Origin: Longimicrobiaceae bacterium
GTDB taxonomy: Bacteria > Gemmatimonadota > Gemmatimonadetes > Longimicrobiales > Longimicrobiaceae
DNA length: 64,000 bases
Assembly: GCA_030146875.1 (NCBI GenBank)
Contig: JASLAX010000008.1
Span: 1 to 64,000 of the forward strand
Direction: 5' to 3'
Shown: piece after piece, positions 42,169-50,790 of the stretch
Position numbering within the stretch: position 1 is the first letter of the stretch
Layout: every line of letters begins with the position of its first letter
Program-made: the position numbers and the translations under genes
The notes under the pieces: model-generated
What the model was told of the DNA's origin: nothing
Databases searched by the model: none
The model's input: the letters and a program-made list of their open reading frames with translations, nothing else

Positions 42169-42999
42169 ATGCGCGTACTCGTCACCGGTGGTGCAGGGCT
42201 GCTGGGTAGCTCGCTGATCGCCACGCGACCGTTGTCCGTCGACCTCCACGCCACCTGGCGCAGCTCGCGGGTGGAGGGCGCGGAGGCCCACCGCGTCGAC
42301 GTGGCGGACGCTGCGGCGACGGACGCCCTCGTCGCGCGCCTCCGGCCGAAGGTGGTGATCCACGCCGCATACTCCTCGGCGCACGAGAGCGACGTGTGGG
42401 AGGCGACGCGCAGCGTGGTGGCGGCGTGCGCGGCGTATGGCGTCCGCCTGGTCCACGTCAGCACCGACGCGCTGCTGGACGGCGAGAGCGCGCCGTACGA
42501 CGAGAGCGCCGAGCCGGCGCCGGTGCACGAGTACGGGCGCTGGAAGGCCCGCGCCGAGCTCCACGTGCGCGAGGCGCTCCCCGGCGCCGCCGTCGTTCGC
42601 ACGTCGCTGATCACGCGCCTGGACCCGCCGGACCGCGCCACGGCTGCGGTCCTCGACGCCCTCCGCCGCGGCAAGCCGGTGAAGCTGTTCGTCGACGAGA
42701 TGCGCTGCCCCATCCACCCGGACGACTTGGCCGCCCAGATCTGGGAGGTCGCGGCGCTTCCGGGGCGGGAGGCCGCCGGCGTCTGGAACCTCGTGGGGCC
42801 GGAGGCGCTGAGCCGCTACGCCATCGGCGTCCTCGTCGCCGCGAAGCATCGCCTCGACCCGGCCGGCATCGTGCCCACGGTGAGCGCCGGGTCCGGGATC
42901 GCCCGCCCGCGCGACCTTCGGCTCACCACGGTGCGCGCCGACCGCGCCCTCCGCGCCCGCCCGCGCACCCTCTCCGCGCAGCTCCTCCCCTCCGGCTGA
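42169..42999 (+). CDS. RmlD-type NAD(P)-dependent sugar nucleotide reductase
   Basis: This 276-residue short-chain reductase begins MRVLVTGGAGLLGSSLIA, a GxxGxxG Rossmann motif. The catalytic elements are VHVSTDALLDGESAPYDESAEPAPVHEYGRWKARAEL, where Ser/Thr and Tyr-x3-Lys (YGRWK) match RmlD, the dTDP-4-dehydrorhamnose reductase. CPIHPDDLAAQIWEVA and GVWNLVGPEALSRYAIGVLVA are also RmlD-like. It probably reduces a 4-keto NDP-sugar for surface polysaccharide. Only the reductase is local, so the exact sugar is open. The ATG follows a repeat-rich leader without an obvious ribosome site. Confidence 0.82.
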   Translation: MRVLVTGGAGLLGSSLIATRPLSVDLHATWRSSRVEGAEAHRVDVADAAATDALVARLRPKVVIHAAYSSAHESDVWEATRSVVAACAAYGVRLVHVSTDALLDGESAPYDESAEPAPVHEYGRWKARAELHVREALPGAAVVRTSLITRLDPPDRATAAVLDALRRGKPVKLFVDEMRCPIHPDDLAAQIWEVAALPGREAAGVWNLVGPEALSRYAIGVLVAAKHRLDPAGIVPTVSAGSGIARPRDLRLTTVRADRALRARPRTLSAQLLPSG

Positions 43000-43116
43000 G
43001 GCGCGAAGGCTGGCGTCTGCCGGGAGGCGCGGGTAGCTTTCCGGCCTCGATCGACCCCTCAAACGGGCCCGGCGGACGATCCGCGGGCCCCGCACGAGCA
43101 CCCCGAGAGACCGAAG

Positions 43117-44565
43117 ATGCCGCAGCCGCCCCGCGTACGATTCGCGCCTTCGCCCACGGGCTACCTGCACGTGGGGGGCGCCCGCACCGCGCTCTTCAAC
43201 TGGCTGTACGCGAAGCGCGAAGGCGGCGTGTTCGTGCTGCGGATCGAGGACACCGACCGGGAGCGCTCGACCGACGAGTCCACGCGCACGATCCTGGACG
43301 GCATGACCTGGCTGGGCCTGACGTGGGACGAGGGCCCCGTCCACCAGGCCGACGGGTTCCCGCGCCACAAGGCCGACGCCGAGCGGATGCTGGCGAACGG
43401 CAAGGCGTACCGCTGCTTCTGCCCGCAGGAGGAGCTGCAGGCCAAGCGCGCGGCGGCCGAGGCGGCCAAGGAGGGCTACCGCTACGACCGCGCCTGCGCC
43501 GCCGTCCCCCGCGAGGAGTCCGACCGCCGCGCCGCCGCGGGCGAGCCGTTCACCATCCGCTTCTTCGTGCCCGAGGGCGCGACCGAGTGGGACGACTCGG
43601 TGCACGGGCCCACGCGCTTCCGCAACGAGGACATCGAGGACTTCATCGTCCTTCGCAGCGACGGCACGCCCATCTACAACCTGGCCGTGGTGTCGGACGA
43701 CATCGACATGCGCATCACCCACGTGATCCGCGGCGACGACCACATCTCCAACACTCCCAAGCAGATCCTGCTCTACCAGGCGCTGGGGGCGGAGGTCCCC
43801 ACCTTCGCGCACCTCCCCATGATCCTGGGGCCGGACGGCCGCAAGCTCTCCAAGCGCCACGGCGCCACGGCGGTGGGCGACTACGCGCAGCTCGGCATCC
43901 TGCCCGGGGCGCTGGCGAACTTCCTGGCGTTGCTGGGCTGGTCGCCCGGCGACGACGTGGAGGTGATGGACCAGGAGGAGATGGTCCGCCGCTTCTCGCT
44001 GGACCGCATCAACAAGAAGAGCGCGGTCTTCGACGTGGAGAAGCTGCTCTGGATGAACGGCCGCTACCTGGCAGTCGCGTCCGCCGAGAGCCTGCTCCCC
44101 CTGGTGACGCCGCTGCTGGTGGCCGACGGGCTGCTGCGCCAGGAGGAGGCCGAGGGCCGCCGCGGCTGGCTGCTGGAGCTGATGGAGCTGCTGAAGGGGC
44201 GCGCCCGCAGCACCCTGGAGATCGCGAAGCAGGCCCGTCCCTTCCTGGCGCCGGAGCTGGAGTACGACGCGGACGCCGTCGCCAAGCACTGGAAGGACGC
44301 CCCGGCCACCGCCGCCCGCCTACGCGCGACGGGCGAGGCGCTCGCCGCCGTCGAGCCGTGGGAGCCCGCAGCGGTGGAGACGGCCCTGCGCGAGGTGTCG
44401 GAGCGGGAGGGGATGGCGTTCGGAAAGGTCGTCCACCCGCTTCGCCTGGCCCTCACGGGCGGGACCGCGAGTCCGGGAATCGACCACGTGGTGACGCTGA
44501 TGGGGCGCGACCTGGTGGCCTCCCGTCTGGCCGCCGCCTGCGCACGCCTGGAAGGGCGGGCCTAA
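43117..44565 (+). CDS. gltX: Glutamyl-tRNA synthetase
   Basis: This 482-residue class I synthetase charges tRNA-Glu. It starts MPQPPRVRFAPSPTGYLHVGGARTALFNWL (HIGH-like motif YLHVGG), continues LRIEDTDRERSTDES, and has YNLAVVSDDIDMRITHVIRGDDHISNTPKQILLYQALG. The KMSKS-type loop is RKLSKRHGAT. The C-terminal anticodon-binding half is helical. Because no glnS is visible, it could be a discriminating or non-discriminating enzyme; the sequence does not settle this. A TAGCTT box at 43034-43039 may be its -10. Standard start ATG at 43117. Confidence 0.97.
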   Translation: MPQPPRVRFAPSPTGYLHVGGARTALFNWLYAKREGGVFVLRIEDTDRERSTDESTRTILDGMTWLGLTWDEGPVHQADGFPRHKADAERMLANGKAYRCFCPQEELQAKRAAAEAAKEGYRYDRACAAVPREESDRRAAAGEPFTIRFFVPEGATEWDDSVHGPTRFRNEDIEDFIVLRSDGTPIYNLAVVSDDIDMRITHVIRGDDHISNTPKQILLYQALGAEVPTFAHLPMILGPDGRKLSKRHGATAVGDYAQLGILPGALANFLALLGWSPGDDVEVMDQEEMVRRFSLDRINKKSAVFDVEKLLWMNGRYLAVASAESLLPLVTPLLVADGLLRQEEAEGRRGWLLELMELLKGRARSTLEIAKQARPFLAPELEYDADAVAKHWKDAPATAARLRATGEALAAVEPWEPAAVETALREVSEREGMAFGKVVHPLRLALTGGTASPGIDHVVTLMGRDLVASRLAAACARLEGRA

Positions 44566-44579
44566 ACATATGATTGTTG

Positions 44580-44608
44580 TTGACAAAGGTTTCCAACGCG
44601 CCTAAGTT
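44580..44608 (+). promoter_or_regulatory. lexA promoter
   Basis: TTGACA (44580-44585), 17-nt spacer and TAAGTT (44603-44608) directly after gltX. The dyad-like TTGTTGACAA overlaps the -35 and could be part of a LexA operator, but I cannot confirm it. The leader is about 205 nt. Confidence 0.75.
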
Positions 44609-44819
44609 GAGCCCAGACGGGAGATAGGCGGCAAACGGACCGGGTGCTGGAGGCGCGATCCGAGGGTGCCCGGGGGTAGCGACAGTCCGGGGGGGAGGGG
44701 GAGCGTCGCATGGTGCGGCGACCCATCGATACTTGGCTGTTCGTCGGAGAGGGCCGGTGGCGAAGGTCGCCCGCTCCGCAGCGCCGGAAGCGCGCGTCGC
44801 TTCCAACGGAGAGGCCACC

Positions 44820-45470
44820 ATGCCAGAGTCATTGAGCAAGATCGAGCGCCGGATCCTGAACTACCTGGTCGACTACCTGAAGGAGAACACGTACCAGCCG
44901 AGCATCCGCGAGATCGGGAAGCGCTTCGGCATCAAGTCGACCAAGACCGTCTCCGAGCACCTGCAGTCGCTCGCCGACAAGGGCCACATCGAGCGCGACG
45001 CGTCCCGCTCGCGCGGCGTCCGCATCCTGGGGATGAACCTGTACCCCGGCGTCGTGAGCGTGCCGCACTACGGGAAGATCGCGGCCGGCAAGCCGGCGCT
45101 CCTGCGCGAGCACGTGAGCCAGGAGATCGAGCTTGACCGCAAGCTCGCCGGCGCGGCCGACGTGTTCTTCCTGGAGGTGAAGGGCGACAGCATGACGTCC
45201 ATCGGCATCTCCGACGGCGACCTGGTGCTGGTCGAGCCCGTCGAGGCCTCGGAGCTGGAGAACGGCGAGATCATCGCCGCGCGCCTGGGCGGCGAGGGCA
45301 CGGTGAAGCGCTACTTCGAGCGTGACGGCCAGGTGGTCCTGGAGCCCGCGAACACCGACTACGCGCCCATCCTGGTCACCGACTACGACGACTTCACGGT
45401 CCTGGGCCGGGTCACCGGGCTGTTCCGCCGCTTCACCTCCAAGCACACGGCGGTGATCGCAACGGTCTAA
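44820..45470 (+). CDS. lexA: LexA repressor
   Basis: This 216-residue SOS repressor has an N-terminal winged helix (SKIERRILNYLVDYLKENTYQPSIREIGKRFGIKSTKTVSEHLQSLADKGHIERD). The self-cleavage site is Ala89-Gly90 (IAAGKPALL). The S24-type catalytic pair is Ser124 in EVKGDSMTSIGI and Lys163 in GTVKRYFE. RecA-stimulated cleavage should relieve repression of DNA repair genes. The ATG at 44820 is preceded by GGAGAGG. The 205-nt leader and strong promoter suggest autoregulation. A good hairpin follows the stop. Confidence 0.95.
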   Translation: MPESLSKIERRILNYLVDYLKENTYQPSIREIGKRFGIKSTKTVSEHLQSLADKGHIERDASRSRGVRILGMNLYPGVVSVPHYGKIAAGKPALLREHVSQEIELDRKLAGAADVFFLEVKGDSMTSIGISDGDLVLVEPVEASELENGEIIAARLGGEGTVKRYFERDGQVVLEPANTDYAPILVTDYDDFTVLGRVTGLFRRFTSKHTAVIATV

Positions 45471-45492
45471 CGCGGTCCGCAGGGTCGGACGG

Positions 45493-45527
45493 GAGGGTCC
45501 CGGCGCGGGAATGGCGCCGGGGCCCTC
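45493..45527 (+). terminator. lexA terminator
   Basis: GAGGGTCCCGGCGC pairs with GCGCCGGGGCCCTC (one G-U pair) across a 7-nt loop and is followed by TTC. Confidence 0.8.
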
Positions 45528-45581
45528 TTCGTGCTCTCTTCCCCGCCGGAGCGCCACCCGCACGACGGACGGACGCCAGCG

Positions 45582-46085
45582 ATGACGGAGACGACGGAGC
45601 CGGGAAGGGGAGAGGACGAGCGGTGGATGCGGGAGGCCCTCTCGGAGGCCGCCGCCGCCGAGGCGCTGGGCGAGGTGCCCGTCGGCGCCGTCGTCGTGCG
45701 CGGCGGCGAGGTGGTGGCGCGCGGCCACAACCTGACGCACACGCTGCAGGACCCCTCCGCGCACGCGGAGATGGTGGCCATCCGCCGGGCGGCCGAGGCG
45801 ACGGGCCACTGGCGCCTGCTGGACTGCACCCTCTACGTCACCCTGGAGCCCTGCACCATGTGCTCGGGCGCCATCGTCCTCTCCCGCCTGCCGCGCCTGG
45901 TCTTCGGCGCGTGCGACCCCAAAGCGGGGATGACGGGCTCGCTGGGCAACCTAGTCCAGGACCCCCGCCTGAACCACCGCGTCGTGCTCACCTCCGGGGT
46001 GCTGGAGACCGAGTGCGGCGACGTGCTCCGCGCCTTCTTCCGCGCCCGCCGCAGGGCGAAGGACGCCGCGAACCCGCAGGACTGA
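45582..46085 (+). CDS. tadA: tRNA-specific adenosine deaminase
   Basis: TadA converts A34 of tRNA-Arg(ACG) to inosine. The 167-residue protein shows the cytidine-deaminase fold: VPVGAVVVRGGEVVARGHN, the zinc/proton-shuttle motif HAE at residues 61-63 (SAHAEMVAIRRA), and PCTMC at 90-94 (TLEPCTMCSGAIVLSR). ACDPKAGMTGSLGNLVQDPRLNHRV is the typical TadA RNA-binding segment. The ATG at 45582 was taken rather than an earlier in-frame ATG at 45531, which sits just after the lexA terminator. It is essential in most bacteria by family knowledge. Confidence 0.93.
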   Translation: MTETTEPGRGEDERWMREALSEAAAAEALGEVPVGAVVVRGGEVVARGHNLTHTLQDPSAHAEMVAIRRAAEATGHWRLLDCTLYVTLEPCTMCSGAIVLSRLPRLVFGACDPKAGMTGSLGNLVQDPRLNHRVVLTSGVLETECGDVLRAFFRARRRAKDAANPQD

Positions 46086-46105
46086 GCGTCATCGTCCCGG
46101 CCGTC

Positions 46106-46129
46106 CGCTCCCTCGTCCTTGAGGGAGCG
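46106..46129. terminator. Hairpin between tadA and the convergent propeller gene
   Basis: CGCTCCCTC pairs perfectly with GAGGGAGCG across GTCCTT, 21 nt after tadA. Confidence 0.7.
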
Positions 46130-46185
46130 CCCGTTCATCTTGCGCGCGATTGCGGTGTGTTCCTGCTACGATCCGACGGGGTGGA

Positions 46186-47361
46186 TCAGGATGCCGGGCG
46201 CACGATGCGCAGCAGCGACACGGACTGGACGCCAACGCTGTCCGTCACCATCACCGCCATCCTGTCGCCGCGAATCACGAGTGGTGCGGACCGCTCGCCG
46301 GTTGGAAGCGCCACGCGACCCAGATAGCGGCCGTCAGGGTCGAAGACGTCCAGCATGGCGCCGTGACGCGGATCGGTGTTCGGCTTCACCCACAAGCGGC
46401 CCGAGTCGTCGAACAGGAAGCCGTTGTGCGCGGGATACGTCTTCGGAATCCGGGAGAGGTCGATCTTCCCTCCTTGTCGGACGAACCCCTCGTAGTTCTC
46501 CAGCATGCGGTCGCGCTCGGCGCGGGGGATCGGTACCGGCTCCACCTTCCGCTCGACCACCTTCTCCACCCCCCCGCTGAAGGCGTGTCGCTCGATCCTG
46601 TAGCGCGCGGTGTTCGCCACCCAGACGCGGCCGTTCGGATCGAGGTCCCACACCTGATTGCCGCTGAACGGAACGTTGACCTGGCTCACCGAGTTGTTCC
46701 GGGCGTCCCCCCGCCGGATCTCGAAGACCTCGTCGTGGAACCGGGGCATCGCGAACGTGTCCCCCGGCTGGAGGGCGGAATCGAAGCGCACGAGGTAGGT
46801 CTCGATCGATCCATCCGGCCGTAGGCCACCGGCCACGTCGTAGAGGCGTCCTTTCGCGTCGAACCGCCCCCGCCACGGCGTCATCGTAAGGTTGGAGTCC
46901 CGCCTCCGCGTATCCACCAGTGCTCCCGTCGTGTCGTACACGGCGTAGCGAGAGTTGCCGCCGTCCATCACCCACAGCGTGCCGTCGGGCGCCCACGTCA
47001 TACCGGCGATCTGCCCGAACTCCGCCGGCCCCGCCCCCTTCCTACCGATCGTACGCACGTGCCGGCCGCTTCCGTCGAACACCTGGATCTGCTGGTTCAG
47101 CCCGTCCGCGATCCACGCGCGGCCCATCGCGTCCAGCTCGACGTCGGCGACGCTCCCGAACGTGTGAGAACCCTCCTCGTCGCCCTCTCCGATCCGCGCT
47201 TCCTCCAGGAGACTCCACCGCTCGCCGGCCTTCCAGAAACCCTGAGCGCCCGAACCGGCGTGATCGATGGCGCCACCGCCTTCGCCACCGCATCCCGAGA
47301 GGCCGAGCACCGCGCCAAGTGCCACGATGCTCGCCATCACCCACAGGCCGGGCGCCCTCAC
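46186..47361 (-). CDS. 6-bladed beta-propeller lipoprotein (NHL-like)
   Basis: This 391-residue protein starts with VMASIVALGAVLGLSGCGGEGG, a signal sequence with lipobox LSGC, so it should be lipid-anchored outside the inner membrane. Blades are visible as repeated (V/D)..(D/G)..G..W(V/I) units: GSVADVELDAMGRAWIADGLNQQIQVFDGSGR, GMTWAPDGTLWVMDGGNSRYAVYD, VWDLDPNGRVWVANTARYRIE, GFLFDDSGRLWVKPN. This is the 6-bladed propeller found in many Bacteroidota and Gemmatimonadota secreted proteins. I use GTG at 47359-47361; an internal ATG eight codons later is possible. It follows a tiny secreted protein gene on the same strand. Confidence 0.8.
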   Translation of the reverse strand: MRAPGLWVMASIVALGAVLGLSGCGGEGGGAIDHAGSGAQGFWKAGERWSLLEEARIGEGDEEGSHTFGSVADVELDAMGRAWIADGLNQQIQVFDGSGRHVRTIGRKGAGPAEFGQIAGMTWAPDGTLWVMDGGNSRYAVYDTTGALVDTRRRDSNLTMTPWRGRFDAKGRLYDVAGGLRPDGSIETYLVRFDSALQPGDTFAMPRFHDEVFEIRRGDARNNSVSQVNVPFSGNQVWDLDPNGRVWVANTARYRIERHAFSGGVEKVVERKVEPVPIPRAERDRMLENYEGFVRQGGKIDLSRIPKTYPAHNGFLFDDSGRLWVKPNTDPRHGAMLDVFDPDGRYLGRVALPTGERSAPLVIRGDRMAVMVTDSVGVQSVSLLRIVRPAS

Positions 47362-47447
47362 GGTCCGGCGTTGCGCATGGGTCTCCCCCGGTGAACCGAC
47401 GCCCGCGAGCGTACCCAGGTGGGACCTCTTCGGTCGTCTCGGTGGCT

Positions 47448-47657
47448 TCAATTGGGAGTGCAGACTTTGGTGGTGACTACGAGGGTCACGCTCGTGTACG
47501 ATCCGTCGTTCTTGTACGTCGTCTGCGTCGTGGTGGTCGTAGTCACGATGCACGTGTACGTCGGCCTGTCAACTTCCTGCCCGTGCGTATCAGCGGGAAT
47601 AAGCGCCGCCGCTCCGGCGACCAGTACCGCGCCTGCGACGAATCTGCGCACGAGCAT
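47448..47657 (-). CDS. Small secreted Thr-rich protein
   Basis: This 69-residue product starts MLVRRFVAGAVLVAGAAALIPADTHGQ, a full signal peptide. A mature part of about 42 residues follows: EVDRPTYTCIVTTTTTTQTT, then KNDGSYTSVTLVVTTKVCTPN. Two cysteines flank the Thr-rich strand-forming stretch and could pair. A GGAG site lies before the ATG (47655-47657) and a good promoter lies further up. It is 86 nt upstream of the propeller lipoprotein gene and probably co-transcribed. In Bacteroidota, tiny secreted peptides often precede 6-bladed propeller genes; the parallel is suggestive only. No family recognised. Confidence 0.65.
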   Translation of the reverse strand: MLVRRFVAGAVLVAGAAALIPADTHGQEVDRPTYTCIVTTTTTTQTTYKNDGSYTSVTLVVTTKVCTPN

Positions 47658-47698
47658 GAGGGCTCCGGGCGTAAGGGAGGGGAGGTCGTCCTCATCCC

Positions 47699-47726
47699 AA
47701 AATACTGCTCCCATGATTGTCGTCAA
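47699..47726 (-). promoter_or_regulatory. Promoter of the secreted-peptide/propeller operon
   Basis: On the minus strand TTGACG (47721-47726), 16-nt spacer and TATTTT followed by G (47699-47704). The predicted leader is about 35 nt. Confidence 0.65.
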
Positions 47727-47908
47727 GTGATCCGCGCACGTTGGCCACGCGGGGCGCAATCGGCTCGAATCCGGAAGAGACTCACCTACGGATCCCGTAA
47801 ACCTCTGACGCATTCGGTGCGGCGGGAGGGATGGGGCATGGGACGCGAGAGCCTTCGTCACGCTCTTGCCCGGCCGTAGGTACTCACGATCGGGGGCTCG
47901 TCGCCGCG

Positions 47909-47938
47909 TTGACACCCCGTCCGGTGAGGAAGTAAGTT
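47909..47938 (+). promoter_or_regulatory. pyr operon promoter
   Basis: TTGACA (47909-47914), 18-nt spacer, TAAGTT (47933-47938). Transcription would start near 47945, only about 37 nt before pyrR, which leaves no room for a classical PyrR attenuator. Confidence 0.75.
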
Positions 47939-47981
47939 TCCGCGCCCCGGACCACCTTCCCGGCCACCTGAAAAATCCCAG

Positions 47982-48533
47982 ATGAGCGACCCGCAGCGCC
48001 GCCCGATCATGGACTCCGCCGCGGTCGAGCGCGCCCTCGCGCGCATGTCGCGCGAGGTGGTGGAGCGCACCGACGGCACGGACGGCGTCGTCCTGGTCGG
48101 CATCCACCGGCGCGGGGTGGACCTGGCGCGGTGGATCGCCGCCGAGATCGAGCGGAGCGAGTCCACCCCCATCCCCACCGGCACCCTGGACATCACGCTC
48201 TACCGCGACGACCTGATGGCGGTGGGCCCGCGCCCCGTGGTGGGGCCGACGGCGCTGCCCACGGGCGGGATCGACGGGAAGCAGCTCGTGATCGTGGACG
48301 ACGTGCTCTACACCGGCCGCACGGCCCGCGCGGCGCTGGACGAGCTGGCGGACTTCGGGCGGCCGTCGCGCATCCTCCTGGTCGTCCTGGTGGACCGCGG
48401 GGGGCGCGAGCTGCCCATCCAGGCGGACGTGGTGGGGCGCACGGTGGAGGCGCCGGCGGGGGGAAGGGTGGAGGTACGGGTGCCCGCGATCGACGGATCG
48501 CTCGGCGTGGACCTGGTGGAGAGGGGCGGCTGA
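47982..48533 (+). CDS. pyrR: Bifunctional pyr operon regulator / uracil phosphoribosyltransferase PyrR
   Basis: This 183-residue PRTase has [52 protein letters not shown], and the PRPP loop [20 protein letters not shown] (~res 99-115). The C-terminus reads [22 protein letters not shown]. These are PyrR hallmarks. PyrR binds pyr mRNA in response to UMP and also has weak uracil PRTase activity. It is first in a five-gene unit and its stop shares a base with pyrB (TGATG). Confidence 0.94.
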   Translation: MSDPQRRPIMDSAAVERALARMSREVVERTDGTDGVVLVGIHRRGVDLARWIAAEIERSESTPIPTGTLDITLYRDDLMAVGPRPVVGPTALPTGGIDGKQLVIVDDVLYTGRTARAALDELADFGRPSRILLVVLVDRGGRELPIQADVVGRTVEAPAGGRVEVRVPAIDGSLGVDLVERGG

Positions 48534-49504
48534 TGGCGCACGCGGCGGCTCCCTACCTGGGCAAGGACCTGGTGGGGCTGGAAGACCTGACCGGCGACCA
48601 GATCCGCGCGATCCTGGACACCGCCGAGCCGTTCAAGGAGATCTCGGAGCGGTCCATCAAGAAGGTACCGGTCCTGCGGGGCAAGACCATCGTCAACGCC
48701 TTCTTCGAGAACTCCACCCGCACGCGCATCTCCTTCGAGTTCGCCGAGAAGCGCCTGGCCGCCGACACGGTGAACATCTCCAGCACCGGCTCCTCGGTGG
48801 CGAAGGGGGAGACGCTCGTCGACACCGCGCGGAACCTGGAGGCCATGCGGATCGACATGGTGGTGATCCGCCACGGCGCGTCGGGGTCCGCCCGCTTCCT
48901 GGCCGAGCGCATCGACTCCAACGTGGTGAACGCCGGCGACGGCAAGCACGAGCACCCCACGCAGGGCCTGCTCGACCTGCTCACGATCCGCGACCACCGC
49001 GGCGACGTCTCGAAGCTCAAGGTCTGCATCGTGGGCGACGTGCTGCACTCGCGCGTGGCGCGCTCCAACATCTGGGGGCTGCGGCGCCTGGGTGCCGAGG
49101 TGGCGGTCTGCGCCCCGCAGACGCTGCTGCCGGCGTGCATCGGCGACCTGGGCGTGACGGTCTTCCGGCGCATCGAGGAGGCGATCGAGTGGGCCGACGT
49201 GCTCAACGTGCTGCGCCTGCAGCTCGAGCGCATGAAGGCCGGCTTCATTCCGTCGCTCCGCGAGTACAACCGCGTCTTCGGCGTCACCCGCGCGCGGGTG
49301 GAGCAGGCGCCGCGCGACCTTCTCATCCTGCACCCCGGCCCCATGAACCGCGGCGTGGAGATCGACTCGGACGTGGCCGACGGCCCGCACTCGGTGATCC
49401 TGCACCAGGTGACCAATGGCGTGGCCATTCGCATGGCCGTGCTGTACCTGCTCGCCGGCGGGCGTCCCGAGCAGGCCGAGCTGGCGAAGGGGGGCGAGTC
49501 GTGA
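48533..49504 (+). CDS. pyrB: Aspartate carbamoyltransferase catalytic chain
   Basis: This 323-residue ATCase makes carbamoyl-aspartate in UMP synthesis. The carbamoyl phosphate loop is [19 protein letters not shown]. Other motifs are [22 protein letters not shown], the [12 protein letters not shown] segment, [18 protein letters not shown] and the aspartate-binding [19 protein letters not shown]. No pyrI regulatory gene follows, so it probably works as a trimer or with the dihydroorotase encoded next. It overlaps both neighbours. Confidence 0.96.
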   Translation: MAHAAAPYLGKDLVGLEDLTGDQIRAILDTAEPFKEISERSIKKVPVLRGKTIVNAFFENSTRTRISFEFAEKRLAADTVNISSTGSSVAKGETLVDTARNLEAMRIDMVVIRHGASGSARFLAERIDSNVVNAGDGKHEHPTQGLLDLLTIRDHRGDVSKLKVCIVGDVLHSRVARSNIWGLRRLGAEVAVCAPQTLLPACIGDLGVTVFRRIEEAIEWADVLNVLRLQLERMKAGFIPSLREYNRVFGVTRARVEQAPRDLLILHPGPMNRGVEIDSDVADGPHSVILHQVTNGVAIRMAVLYLLAGGRPEQAELAKGGES

Positions 49505-50790
49505 GGCCCATGCTGATCCGCGGCGGGCGGGTGGTGGACCCGAGCGAGTCGCTGGACACCGTGCTGGACGTGCTGCTGGTGGGCGGCGCGGTCGCCGAGC
49601 TGGGCGAGGGGCTGGACGCGCCCGAGGGCGCGGAGCTCTTCGACGCCTCGGGGCTGATCGTCTGCCCCGGGCTGATCGACGTGCACGTGCACCTGCGCGA
49701 GCCGGGGCAGGAGCACAAGGAGACCATCGGCAGCGGCGCGCGCGCGGCCGCGGCCGGCGGGTTCACCGCCGTGGTGGCGATGCCCAACACCGACCCGCCG
49801 GTGGACGACCCCGCGACGGTGGGCTACGTCCGCGCCGAGGGGCTGCGCGCCGGCGCCGCGCGCGTCTACCCCACGGGCTGCATCACCGTGGAGCAGAAGG
49901 GCGAGCAGCTCACCGAGTTCGGCGAGCTGCTGGGCGCCGGCGCGGTGGCGGTGACGGACGACGGGCGGCCGGTGACCAACGCGGGCATCATGCGGATGGC
50001 GCTGGAGTACGCCCTGACCTTCGACATCCCGGTCGCGGTGCACGCCGAGGAGCTGACGCTCTCGCGCGGCGGCTCGATGAACGAGGGGATCGTGGCCACG
50101 CGGCTGGGGCTGACCGGCATCCCCAACGCCGCCGAGGACGTGATGATCGCCCGCGACCTGATGCTGGCGGAGCTCACGGGCGGGCGGCTGCACGTGCAGC
50201 ACGTCTCCACGCGCGGCGGGGTGGAGCTGATCCGGGCGGCGCGGGCGCGGGGCGTGCGGGTGAGCGCCGAGGCCTCGCCGCACCACTTCACCCTGACCGA
50301 CGCGGCGGTGGAGTCGTACCGCACCGACGCCAAGATGAACCCGCCGCTGCGATCCGAAGCGGACCGCCAGGCGGTGCGCGAGGGGGTGCGCGACGGCACG
50401 CTGGACGTGATCGCCACCGACCACGCGCCGCACCACTACGACGAGAAGGAGCAGGCGTTCGAGGACGCGCCCAACGGCATCGTGGGGCTGGAGACGTCGC
50501 TCGGCCTCTCCTTCACGGAGCTGGTGGCGACGGGGCTGATCGACCTGGCCACGCTGGTCGAGCGGATGAGCTGCGGCCCGGCGCGCGCGCTCTCCCTCCC
50601 CGGCGGCACGCTCCTCCCCGGCTCGCCGGCGGACGTGACGGTGTTGGACACGCGCGAGGAGTGGACGGTGGACCCGGCGGCGTTCCTCTCGCGCTCGCGC
50701 AACACGCCGTTCCGGGGGATGCGGCTGCGCGGGCGCGCGGTGCGGACCATCGTGGGCGGACGCGTGGTGTGGGAGGCGGGGAAGCCGTGA
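49501..50790 (+). CDS. pyrC: Dihydroorotase
   Basis: This 429-residue class I (PyrC/PyrX-type) dihydroorotase cyclises carbamoyl-aspartate. It has [20 protein letters not shown] (HxH metal site), [45 protein letters not shown] and [14 protein letters not shown] (Asp ligand). The closing part is [28 protein letters not shown]. All expected metal ligands are present, so it should be active, unlike inactive PyrC' partners. The GTG start overlaps pyrB (GTGA). Confidence 0.95.
   Translation: MRPMLIRGGRVVDPSESLDTVLDVLLVGGAVAELGEGLDAPEGAELFDASGLIVCPGLIDVHVHLREPGQEHKETIGSGARAAAAGGFTAVVAMPNTDPPVDDPATVGYVRAEGLRAGAARVYPTGCITVEQKGEQLTEFGELLGAGAVAVTDDGRPVTNAGIMRMALEYALTFDIPVAVHAEELTLSRGGSMNEGIVATRLGLTGIPNAAEDVMIARDLMLAELTGGRLHVQHVSTRGGVELIRAARARGVRVSAEASPHHFTLTDAAVESYRTDAKMNPPLRSEADRQAVREGVRDGTLDVIATDHAPHHYDEKEQAFEDAPNGIVGLETSLGLSFTELVATGLIDLATLVERMSCGPARALSLPGGTLLPGSPADVTVLDTREEWTVDPAAFLSRSRNTPFRGMRLRGRAVRTIVGGRVVWEAGKP

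Noticed and set aside
47750..47790. tRNA-like GGCTCGAATCC segment
   Set aside because: It resembles a T-loop, but no matching acceptor, D or anticodon arms can be folded around it.
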